Shown piece by piece: positions 42,516 through 50,092 of a stretch of 64,000 nucleotides of DNA (the stretch's first letter is position 1; every line of letters begins with the position of its first letter). This DNA comes from Alphaproteobacteria bacterium (GTDB lineage Bacteria > Pseudomonadota > Alphaproteobacteria > Rhodobacterales > Rhodobacteraceae), in NCBI GenBank assembly GCA_030424865.1, contig JAUHVR010000003.1, forward strand, positions 124,001 to 188,000, written 5' to 3'. The notes under the pieces were generated by a model, which saw only the letters and a list, made by a program, of their open reading frames with translations, searched no databases and was not told the DNA's origin. Position numbers and translations under genes: made by a program.

Positions 42516-43562
42516 TCAGGTGCGCAGACCGTCCTTGTCGAAAAAGCTCAGCCGCTCCGGATCGAAGGTCAGGCCAACCTTTTCGCCCGCCGTAAGCGGC
42601 GTGTCACCGATGCTGCGCACGGTGATCTTGCCCAGATCGCCGCAGTCCACGACAAGGAAACTGTCGGCGCCAAGGTATTCGACAAAGTCGACCTCGCCAT
42701 CACATTGGCCGCTTCCGGGTGCGCCCAGCGTGATGTGCTCGGGCCGGATGCCAAGGTGTTCGGCGGGTGTTGCAGCAGCATAAGCCCCGCCCCGCGCGCC
42801 GGGCAGCTGATAGCTGTCGCCGCTGGTCGAACAGGCCAGGATGTTCATCTTGGGGCTGCCGATGAACTGCGCCACGAACAGGTTTGCCGGACGCTCATAA
42901 AGCTCGCGCGGGGTGCCGACCTGAGCGATCACCCCGAACTCCAGCACCACGATCCGGTCGGCGAGCGTCATCGCCTCGACCTGGTCGTGGGTGACGTAGA
43001 TCATCGTGGCGTCCAGCCGCTGGTGCAGCTTGGCAATCTCGTACCGCATCTCGACCCGCAGGGCGGCATCCAGATTTGACAGCGGCTCGTCGAACAGGAA
43101 GGCCGTGGGATCGCGGACAATCGAGCGCCCGATGGCCACCCGCTGACGCTGGCCACCCGACAGGTCTTTGGGGCGACGGTCCAGGTAGGGATCAAGCTTC
43201 AGCACCTCGGCGGCGGCATTCACCTTTTCGGCAATCTCGGCCTTTGGCGCGCCTGCGGTCTTGAGCCCAAAGCCCATGTTGTCGCGCACCGTCATATGCG
43301 GGTAAAGCGCGTAGCTTTGGAACACCATCGCCAGCCCGCGTTTCGAGGGCGGTTCAGCCGTCACGTCGCGCCCGTCAATATCCAGCGTCCCGCGCGAGAT
43401 ATCTTCGAGCCCGCCGATCATCCGCAACAGCGTCGACTTCCCGCAGCCCGAGGGGCCGACGAAGACAATGAATTCGCCGTCATTGATCTCCAGATCGACG
43501 CCCTTGATGACCTGGACATTGCCATACCATTTCTCGACGGCATTCAGTTTGATCGCGCCCAT
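42516..43562 (-). CDS. ABC transporter ATP-binding protein, MalK/UgpC type
   Basis: The 348-aa protein has Walker [11 protein letters not shown]-loop [16 protein letters not shown], signature [12 protein letters not shown] and Walker [12 protein letters not shown], followed by a C-terminal TOBE-type regulatory domain from about 240 ([11 protein letters not shown]). It serves sugar importers of the MalFGK2 type. The ATG shares one base with the hydrolase stop upstream (TGATG). It is the last gene of the LacI-led operon and energises the MalF/MalG-like pair. Confidence 0.9.
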   Translation of the reverse strand: MGAIKLNAVEKWYGNVQVIKGVDLEINDGEFIVFVGPSGCGKSTLLRMIGGLEDISRGTLDIDGRDVTAEPPSKRGLAMVFQSYALYPHMTVRDNMGFGLKTAGAPKAEIAEKVNAAAEVLKLDPYLDRRPKDLSGGQRQRVAIGRSIVRDPTAFLFDEPLSNLDAALRVEMRYEIAKLHQRLDATMIYVTHDQVEAMTLADRIVVLEFGVIAQVGTPRELYERPANLFVAQFIGSPKMNILACSTSGDSYQLPGARGGAYAAATPAEHLGIRPEHITLGAPGSGQCDGEVDFVEYLGADSFLVVDCGDLGKITVRSIGDTPLTAGEKVGLTFDPERLSFFDKDGLRT

Positions 43563-44821
43563 CAGTTTGTCTCCTCGGTCTTGCCGGCCCAGGCCAACCA
43601 GACGGCGGCTGTCCAGGTAAAGGATTTGCCGCCGGCAGGAGTGCCGTCGGTCGGGTCGTAGTATTCGGCAAAGCCGAAGCGGGTGATCAACTCGCGCGTG
43701 GCCTCGCGCACGCGTTGGCCCAGCGGGTCACCGTAGTCTTCCAGCCCCAATCCGATCATCATGTTCATGATCGCCCAGGTCGGACCCCGCCAGTAGCGTT
43801 TGCTGTCAAAGCGATCGGACGAGGGATCGTGGCTGGGCACGCCATAGGGCACGAGGTCCATCACCCTCTCCAGATGCGCACGTTGCCCGTCTGAGGGCAC
43901 ACCCGCATACCAGTTCAGGAACGAAGCGTTCGAAACGCAGCCCGCCCATTCGCCGGTATGGGCATCCCGCCCGTCAAAGCTGCCCAGCTCGGGGTTCCAG
44001 ATCGACTGGGCTCCCGCCTCAAGAAGCGCGATTTCGTCTTCCATGCCTCCGGTGTCGAGCCCCAGGGCCTGACCCATCATCAAGAGATCGCGATGGGCCC
44101 GAAGCAGGATGAAGGTCATCGTCGGATCAGCTACTCGGAAGGGGTTTTCCTTCAGCAGGGCCGCCTGATCCCAATTCAGCCGCCGCCCCATCTGCACCAG
44201 CCAGATGTACCGGTCATAGTCATACTTGGTCGGTCGCATCGAACCGTCGACATGCGTGGTGTCCCGGCGCGTGTACTCGCCAACACCTACCGGATCAATG
44301 CGCGCCATGGCGCCGTCCCATTCGGGCGTGTTGTCGCGACCGGCTTCCCAGGGATGGGTCACACATACCGCGCCCTGGTCCAGACGCCATTTCAGGAACC
44401 ATCGGTGCCAGTGCAGCATCTTGGGGAACAGGGCCTCGGCACGGGCGCGCCCGGCCTCGGCATCCTGCTCGAAAATGATCCGCGCCATCGTGGCCGCCAC
44501 CGGCGGCTGCGAGATGCCCGACGAAGGGATCGGCCCGATGCCGCCCCAAACGTCATGGCCGGGATAATAGCCGGGATCGGGCTTGTGGAACAGGATGTGC
44601 GGAACCATCCCATCCTCCCATTGACCGCTGAAGAGCGTCTCAATCTCGGTCCAGGCGCGGTCGATGTCGAACTGCGCAAAGCCCACAGCCGCAAAGGCGC
44701 TGTCCCAGTTCCACTGGTAGGGGTACAGCCCTGCCGTGGGGATGGTATATCCCCCCCGGTCGTTCTGGATCAGGATCTGCTGCGCATGATCCCATAGGTC
44801 AGTTTTTGGAAGCGATGTCAT
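43562..44821 (-). CDS. GH63 family mannosylglycerate/glucosylglycerate hydrolase
   Basis: The 419-aa protein is an (alpha/alpha)6 glycosidase of GH63 similar to bacterial MgH/GgH. Diagnostic parts are [12 protein letters not shown] (residues 38-49), [16 protein letters not shown] with probable catalytic Asp163, [15 protein letters not shown], and the C-terminal [10 protein letters not shown]. There is no signal peptide, so it works in the cytosol on imported substrate, releasing mannose or glucose and glycerate. It lies 4 nt after the permease gene in a sugar-importer operon. A neutral glycosidase on other alpha-glucosides cannot be excluded. Confidence 0.8.
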   Translation of the reverse strand: MTSLPKTDLWDHAQQILIQNDRGGYTIPTAGLYPYQWNWDSAFAAVGFAQFDIDRAWTEIETLFSGQWEDGMVPHILFHKPDPGYYPGHDVWGGIGPIPSSGISQPPVAATMARIIFEQDAEAGRARAEALFPKMLHWHRWFLKWRLDQGAVCVTHPWEAGRDNTPEWDGAMARIDPVGVGEYTRRDTTHVDGSMRPTKYDYDRYIWLVQMGRRLNWDQAALLKENPFRVADPTMTFILLRAHRDLLMMGQALGLDTGGMEDEIALLEAGAQSIWNPELGSFDGRDAHTGEWAGCVSNASFLNWYAGVPSDGQRAHLERVMDLVPYGVPSHDPSSDRFDSKRYWRGPTWAIMNMMIGLGLEDYGDPLGQRVREATRELITRFGFAEYYDPTDGTPAGGKSFTWTAAVWLAWAGKTEETN

Positions 44822-44825
44822 CGTC

Positions 44826-46031
44826 TTATCCCTTCACCGAGCCTGCTGTCAGGCCCTTGGTCATAAAGCGTTCCAGCCCCAGGAACAGGACCATGATCGG
44901 CACGGTTGCGATCACGGCACCTGCCATCAGGTGCTGGCGTGGAATTTCAGAGGAGTTGAGGCTGGCAATGCCCCGTGTCAGCGTGAACTTCGATGGATCG
45001 TCCAACAGCATGAAGGCCAACAGGAACTCGTTCCAGGCGATCATGAAGACATAAAGGCTGACCGAAGCCATGGCCGGCAGCGACAGCGGCAGGGTGATTT
45101 TCCAGATCACCTGCAACCGGCTGAGGCCGTCCATCAGACCCGCTTCCTCGACCTCTCCGGGCAGGCCCCGGAAATAGCCCTGCAACATGTAAAGCGCCAC
45201 GGGGATGGTCGTGACCGGGTAGATCAGCACGATCCCGATGATCGAGTTGCGCAGGCCGGTCATCGAAAAGGCGATGTAGATCGGCAGCGCCAGAACGATC
45301 ATGGGCACCATGTAGATCAGCAGGATCGACCGCGAAAACGCCGCCCGGCCCTTGAACCGCAACCGCGCGACGGCATAAGCGCCGGGGATGCTGAAGGCGA
45401 GCGTGATGAAGACGGTGATCACCGAAATCAGGAACGAATTGCCCAGATAGATGCCAAAGTTGAAGTCGGCAAAAAGCTCTGTGTACGACCGCAGCAGATC
45501 CCACCCCTTGCTCAGGTCCAGCGAGAAATCGAGCGGGTTCTGCAGAAGCTCGGACTGGTTCTTCAGGCTGGTCATCACCATCACGTAGAAGGGGATCAGC
45601 ACAATCGCGGTGAAGAAGATATAGCCAAAGCCAGTCAGAAACCGGATCACGGCCTCTTCAAACTCGTGCCGGGTCAGGCTGCCGAGTTCGCATTCCTCCA
45701 GCATCACGTGCAGGCCCAGCATGGTGAACCCGCCCACGGCCGCATGGCCGATCAACTGGCCCAGGAACCCGGCGTTTTCGCCCGAGATCATCGGGCCGAA
45801 GCCAACCAGACCCAGCAGGGTCATTGCAACGCCCGCCCCAAGAACCGGCATCCGGCCATAAAGCGTGGCGCCCCCTGCAAGCGCGCCGAGGAGCAGCGAG
45901 AGCAGCAGCGAGGGGCGATAGGGATCGCCGGTGGCAAAGCTCATGGTCACGGCGACCGTTGTGGCGATGATAAAGCACCACAGGGCGCCGATCACCGGGC
46001 CGGTGATGTATCCAAAACGAAGCGCGCTCAT
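44826..46031 (-). CDS. ABC transporter permease, MalG type, with extra N-terminal membrane domain
   Basis: The 401-aa protein has a normal MalG-like C-terminal part from about 125 (RFLTGFGYIFFTAIVLIPFY, then the EAA loop EAGLMDGLSRLQVIWKITLPLS), but the first ~120 residues add three or four hydrophobic helices (ALWCFIIATTVAVTMSF, SLLLSLLLGALAGGATLYG, GAGVAMTLLGLVGFGPM). MalG homologs are usually about 280 aa. The role of the extra domain is unknown. It overlaps the MalF-type gene by ATGA. Confidence 0.85.
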   Translation of the reverse strand: MSALRFGYITGPVIGALWCFIIATTVAVTMSFATGDPYRPSLLLSLLLGALAGGATLYGRMPVLGAGVAMTLLGLVGFGPMISGENAGFLGQLIGHAAVGGFTMLGLHVMLEECELGSLTRHEFEEAVIRFLTGFGYIFFTAIVLIPFYVMVMTSLKNQSELLQNPLDFSLDLSKGWDLLRSYTELFADFNFGIYLGNSFLISVITVFITLAFSIPGAYAVARLRFKGRAAFSRSILLIYMVPMIVLALPIYIAFSMTGLRNSIIGIVLIYPVTTIPVALYMLQGYFRGLPGEVEEAGLMDGLSRLQVIWKITLPLSLPAMASVSLYVFMIAWNEFLLAFMLLDDPSKFTLTRGIASLNSSEIPRQHLMAGAVIATVPIMVLFLGLERFMTKGLTAGSVKG

Positions 46032-47260
46032 AGCCCTTCCTCCTGGCTCATGAATTTGAAGAAGAAGACCGAGAACAGCAGCAGGCAGCAGAAGATGACC
46101 ACGGCCACCGCCGCCCCTGCCCCGATGTTCGAGATCGCAAAGGCCTGTTCATAGACGTTCACGGTCAGCGTCCGGGTGCCCGCGTTACCGCCGGTCAGCA
46201 GGAAGATGTCGTCGAACTTGTTGAAGGTCCAGATGAAGCGCAGCAGGAACAGGACACTCAGGATGCCCAGCAGCTGCGGCAGGCTGAGGTACCAGAACTT
46301 CTGGAACGGGCTGGCGCCGTCCATATCCGCCGCTTCGTACATATCGGTGTCGATGGACTGCATCCGGGCGAGGATGAACAAGAACGACAGCGGGAAATAG
46401 CGCCAGATCTCAAAGACGGTGACCATGATCAGCGCCAGGGGACGTTCCCCAAAGAAGTTGATGGCACTGGGCGCGACGCCCATCTGCACCAGCAGCGCAT
46501 TGGCCGAGCCCGAGAAGGGGTCAAAGAGGATCAGCCAACTGAAGGCGACCGCGATGACCGGCGCGACATATGGGAATAGGTAAAGCCCGCGCAGGATCCC
46601 CTGCCCCCGGAAACTCTTGTTCAGCAGCATCGCGGCGAACAGCCCCACGACCAAGGCCCCGATAGTGCCGACCACCGTGTAGAACAGCGTGACCCACAGA
46701 ACCTCCCAGAATTCGTCACCGTCAAAGATGCGGGCGAAGTTTTCAAAGGTGAAGGTTGTGTTGGTCAGAATGTTGTCACCGCTGCCGGTGACCGATGGCT
46801 CTGACCCCTCGACCACCTCTTCTGCGGCGTCCTTGTCTGCCGCCGCGATCGGTATGCGCAGTCGTTCGTTGTAACCGCCTTCGATGTCGCCAACGTCGCA
46901 GAACAGCGTCTGACCGTTCAGCGAACAGACCTCGGGCAGATCGCCCGTCACGGTGACAAGGTCCGGAATGTTGTCGGTCAGGGTGACACCCGTCACCAGC
47001 TTGTCCTGGCTCGAGTTGCGCACACGGTATTCGATCCGCATGTTGTCGTCCGAGCCGCGCAGGCTTTCGCGGACAACCGGCGCGGGCGGCCGCAGATCGG
47101 CCAGCGCGATGGGTTTGAAACTGATCCAGAAGATCGCCAGAAGGGGCAGCACCACCACCAGCGCGACGCTGATCAGCGTGGGGGCAAGCAGGCCCCAGGC
47201 AAGCCGGGCCTCTCGCCGCGCAAGCGGCGTTGTGCCCGTCGGGGGAACGGGATGGGTCAT
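46028..47260 (-). CDS. ABC transporter permease, MalF type, with periplasmic beta-domain insertion
   Basis: The 410-aa protein has a first helix near 25-47, then about 120 periplasmic residues before a canonical MalF-like core (FWEVLWVTLFYTVVGT; EAA loop EAADMDGASPFQKFWYLSLPQL). The insertion (RIEYRVRNSSQDKLVTGVTL, TDNIPDLVTVTGDLPEVCSL, LFCDVGDIEGG) has the rhythm of a DUF11-like immunoglobulin-type repeat with a probable disulfide between its two cysteines. MalF of E. coli has a different insertion at a later loop that touches the binding protein. The gene follows the binding-protein gene after a stem-loop. Confidence 0.85.
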   Translation of the reverse strand: MTHPVPPTGTTPLARREARLAWGLLAPTLISVALVVVLPLLAIFWISFKPIALADLRPPAPVVRESLRGSDDNMRIEYRVRNSSQDKLVTGVTLTDNIPDLVTVTGDLPEVCSLNGQTLFCDVGDIEGGYNERLRIPIAAADKDAAEEVVEGSEPSVTGSGDNILTNTTFTFENFARIFDGDEFWEVLWVTLFYTVVGTIGALVVGLFAAMLLNKSFRGQGILRGLYLFPYVAPVIAVAFSWLILFDPFSGSANALLVQMGVAPSAINFFGERPLALIMVTVFEIWRYFPLSFLFILARMQSIDTDMYEAADMDGASPFQKFWYLSLPQLLGILSVLFLLRFIWTFNKFDDIFLLTGGNAGTRTLTVNVYEQAFAISNIGAGAAVAVVIFCCLLLFSVFFFKFMSQEEGL

Positions 47261-47284
47261 GATGGACTCCGGGGTTCAGGGGGT

Positions 47285-47312
47285 GATCCCGGCGCGGGTC
47301 TGCGCCGGGATC
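47285..47312 (-). terminator. 11-bp stem-loop between binding-protein and permease genes
   Basis: GATCCCGGCGC (47285-47295) and GCGCCGGGATC (47302-47312) pair perfectly around GGGTCT in the 69-nt gap after the binding-protein stop. Position suggests 3' message protection and lower expression of the downstream membrane genes. Confidence 0.6.
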
Positions 47313-47329
47313 CGGGAGGCGAAGATCGA

Positions 47330-48676
47330 TCAGTCGATCTTCGACAGCTCGTCGTTCATGGCAGCCACGGCACCGGCCGCGTCGATCTCGTCATCGATGT
47401 ACTGGCGCACGATGCGGTTGATCGCCTGGCTGTTGATGATCTTCGAGGCCAGGCTCAGCTGGCCTTCGGCCACACCCCAACGCTGGGCAACGTCCAGGCC
47501 GCCGACGATCTCGTCGATCATCGACTGGGCGTAAAGGTCACCCAGGGGCGCCTTGCGGTCGACACCAACCGGCAGCTTGGCCCAGGCATCCTTGAACGCG
47601 GTCGGGTTCTCGGGCGTGCCGGCGCGGACCGGGAACTTGCCTTCGGGTGCGATCGACAGGGTCTGGGTATAGCCTTCGTCCATCGAGAACTTCACGAACT
47701 CCATCGCTGCATCGGTGTCGGCGTCCGACGTGATGCCGAAGTAACGCACGTCACCCCAGGCTGCCCCATCGGGGTTCGACGGACCGCTGAAGTTGGTCAC
47801 GATGCCGGTGGCCGCAGCCAGTTCGCGGGTCTGCGGGTCGTTGTTCAGCGTGGGCGGAGCGCTGTCGCGCAGACCGGCCAGTTCGTCCAGGATAAAGGGC
47901 GACCAGATGATCATCGCGGCCTGACCGGCAAAGTACAGCTCGCGCGATTGCTTCCAGTACAGCTCCCCCGGAGGCGAGGCCTTCGCGATGGCCTTGTAGA
48001 AGTCCAGCACCTCGATGGTGGCGGCCTCATCCAGCGGCGCAAAGCCGTCGTCGTTCACCGGCGAGACACCGTTGGCGAGGAAGACATGCTCCAGCACCTG
48101 GCTCATGAAGTTCTCGTCCACCTTGGTGGCGGCGACAAAGCCGAACATCTCTGGCGGGTTGTGCAGCTTTTCGATGGCCGCGATCACGTTGGCATACGAG
48201 CTCGGCGCTGCAAGACCCATCGAGTCGAACAGATCCTTGCGATAGACAACCATCTGCGTCCAGCCGTCGACCGGAACCGAAGCGGTTTCGCCTTCGAAGG
48301 CCGCCATGGCAACCGCGCCCGGGGCGAAGGTTTCGACGCCCAGTTCCTCGATGACCTCGGTTGCGGCCTCGGTGTCCAGGATGCCGGCTTCGGCCCAGGG
48401 CAGCGCGTACTGCAGGGTGTGATAGATCACGTCCGGCAGGTCACCAGCGGCAAAGGCCGCTGTGGCGCGGGTGCCCAGGTCGCTTTCGCTGACCGGGATC
48501 ACCTCGACCGAGGTGCCGGTGGCGGCTTCGAACTGCGCCGCCATGTCCTGCTGCTTGGCCAGACGCTCGGGCTGTTCCTCGGTCGTCCAGAACCGGATGC
48601 TGTCGGCCTGAACGCCCATCGCGCTAAGCGCGAGCGCCAGGGCAGAGCCTGCCAGAAGTTTGCTGTGTTTCGTCAT
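47330..48676 (-). CDS. ABC transporter substrate-binding protein, family 1 (MalE type)
   Basis: The 448-aa protein starts with a signal peptide (MTKHSKLLAGSALALALSAM, cleavage near VQA) and has the SBP_bac_1 fold: IRFWTTEEQPERLAKQQD, FAAGDLPDVIYHTLQYALPW, GAAWGDVRYFGITS. The start ATG 48676 has GGGAGGA 8 nt upstream and overlaps the LacI stop (ATGA). By context it binds mannosylglycerate, glucosylglycerate or a similar anionic glycoside in the periplasm. Confidence 0.88.
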   Translation of the reverse strand: MTKHSKLLAGSALALALSAMGVQADSIRFWTTEEQPERLAKQQDMAAQFEAATGTSVEVIPVSESDLGTRATAAFAAGDLPDVIYHTLQYALPWAEAGILDTEAATEVIEELGVETFAPGAVAMAAFEGETASVPVDGWTQMVVYRKDLFDSMGLAAPSSYANVIAAIEKLHNPPEMFGFVAATKVDENFMSQVLEHVFLANGVSPVNDDGFAPLDEAATIEVLDFYKAIAKASPPGELYWKQSRELYFAGQAAMIIWSPFILDELAGLRDSAPPTLNNDPQTRELAAATGIVTNFSGPSNPDGAAWGDVRYFGITSDADTDAAMEFVKFSMDEGYTQTLSIAPEGKFPVRAGTPENPTAFKDAWAKLPVGVDRKAPLGDLYAQSMIDEIVGGLDVAQRWGVAEGQLSLASKIINSQAINRIVRQYIDDEIDAAGAVAAMNDELSKID

Positions 48677-49797
48677 TTGGTTCTTCCTCCCGTTGGAAAC
48701 CATTGGTGTTTGACGTGATGCGCCAGCTCGGCTGGCGTGCGGGTGGGTGGCCCATGGGACCCCCGATCCAGGAACCGCGCTTTCGCGAGGTCCCGCAGGT
48801 CTTCCACTGCCTCACCCCGGATCCGGCGGATCAGAAGTTCGGTCAGCCGCGCCCCTGCGTGGCGCAAATCTACGGAAAAGGTCGACAGTGGCGGCGAAAG
48901 CAGCGCGCCTTCTGGCATGCCATCGTACGAGATAACCGACAGGTCCTTGCCGATCTCCAGTCCCAGGGCGGCAGCGGCGTCATAGGCACCAAAGGCCGCG
49001 CGGTCGACCGAGCACACAAGGGCCGTTGGCGGCACGTCCAGCGACAACAGTTTTTGCGCCGCCAGCTCGCCATCTACGCGGTTCAGCGCTGGCTCGGAGA
49101 TCAGGGCAGGATGAAAACTCAGCCCCGCCTGCTTGAGGCCCTCGAGGTATCCCTGCCGCCGCAGCGTTGCATAGGTGTAGCCCGGTCCGCCCGGAACAAA
49201 GCCGATGCGGGTATGCCCCAGCTTTGCAAGCCGCAAGACAGCCTCGGTCATGGCCGCTTCGCTTTCGATGTCGAACCAGGCACAGCCGCGCGGATCCCCG
49301 GTGCGACCGAACAGCACAAAGGGCACATCACCCGCCAGCAGGGCCGACACACGCGTATCTTCCAGATACGTTCTGGGCAGGATGAATCCGTCGGCCTTTT
49401 GCTCGTCAGCCAGTTTGCTCATCAGGCGCAGCGTGTCCTGGTCCGAAGCGGCTGTGGCCAGCGTCATGGTCCAGTCGGCAGTCGAGGCGGCCTCGGAAAT
49501 GCCTGCCAGAAAATCGGCCAGGAAGGGTCGGTGGCCATCGTGTTCGTTGACCTGCAGCACCAGCCCGACAGACCGCACCCGCCCGGTCCGGATCGCCTGG
49601 GCATGCGCCAAGGGGCGGTAGCCCAGCGCGTCCGCAGCGCGACGCACCCGAAGGCGTGTGCCTTCGGCGATGTCGGGATAGTCGTTCAGCGCGCGGCTGA
49701 CCGTACCCTTGGCCATGCCCAGATGCGCCGCCAGATCCGAGATCGTGGTCCGCGAACGCCCGGTAGACCGGGGGCGTTTGTTGTCTGCGATGGCCAA
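48673..49797 (-). CDS. LacI family regulator of the glycoside operon
   Basis: The 374-aa protein has a helix-turn-helix (TISDLAAHLGMAKGTVSRALND) near residues 18-40 and a sugar-sensing domain with DVPFVLFGRTGDPRGC and the late PPLSTFSVDLRHAGARLTEL. The start is TTG 49797, ten bases after AGGGAGGAAC; the 67-residue longer frame crosses the operator and is implausible. It overlaps the binding-protein gene in ATGA, so it is the first gene of the operon it controls, and the operator at 49832-49847 lies 35 nt upstream. Confidence 0.85.
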   Translation of the reverse strand: MAIADNKRPRSTGRSRTTISDLAAHLGMAKGTVSRALNDYPDIAEGTRLRVRRAADALGYRPLAHAQAIRTGRVRSVGLVLQVNEHDGHRPFLADFLAGISEAASTADWTMTLATAASDQDTLRLMSKLADEQKADGFILPRTYLEDTRVSALLAGDVPFVLFGRTGDPRGCAWFDIESEAAMTEAVLRLAKLGHTRIGFVPGGPGYTYATLRRQGYLEGLKQAGLSFHPALISEPALNRVDGELAAQKLLSLDVPPTALVCSVDRAAFGAYDAAAALGLEIGKDLSVISYDGMPEGALLSPPLSTFSVDLRHAGARLTELLIRRIRGEAVEDLRDLAKARFLDRGSHGPPTRTPAELAHHVKHQWFPTGGRTK

Positions 49798-49831
49798 GAT
49801 TGTAGTTCCTCCCTGCGACTCAGGAGAAGTT

Positions 49832-49847
49832 CCGAAACCGGTTTCGG
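49832..49847. promoter_or_regulatory. LacI-type operator, perfect palindrome CCGAAACCGGTTTCGG
   Basis: This 16-bp perfect palindrome lies just upstream of the ribosome site of the LacI gene and between the promoter region and the operon start. Its GAAACC/GGTTTC core equals the half-site at 20883-20897. It is the likely autoregulatory operator of the operon 49797-42516. Confidence 0.7.
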
Positions 49848-50047
49848 CAAGATGTTTTTTCGAGAATCTTTTGCTGCGGCTGCACAATCCCTGGCTGCAA
49901 TCGCAAAAACCGCAACAGAGCTCCGGCAGTAGCTCATTGTTTTTCATTATTTTATTCGACGTACCGACATCGGCCTGAACCGCCCGCGCAAATCTCATGA
50001 TCAGAGAATGTTGACGGAATCAGGTCCTGCCGCGTAGCGTTCGAAAA

Positions 50048-50067
50048 TCTGGACAGAAGTGTCCAGA
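50048..50067. promoter_or_regulatory. Palindrome TCTGGACA-N4-TGTCCAGA, candidate TetR operator
   Basis: Perfect 8-bp arms flank GAAG, ending 25 nt before the ATG of the flavoprotein gene. The operon below includes a TetR gene at 54043. Size and position fit a TetR operator overlapping the promoter or transcript start. The intergenic stretch 49848-50047 is AT-rich on its lacI side and shows no further gene. Confidence 0.5.
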
Positions 50068-50092
50068 ATTTGGCGCATCGGGGAGAGTGGCA

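Noticed and set aside
49798-49998. 67-residue N-terminal extension of the glycoside-operon LacI protein
   Set aside because: It would place the operator palindrome inside coding sequence and precede the helix-turn-helix by an odd Cys-rich stretch.
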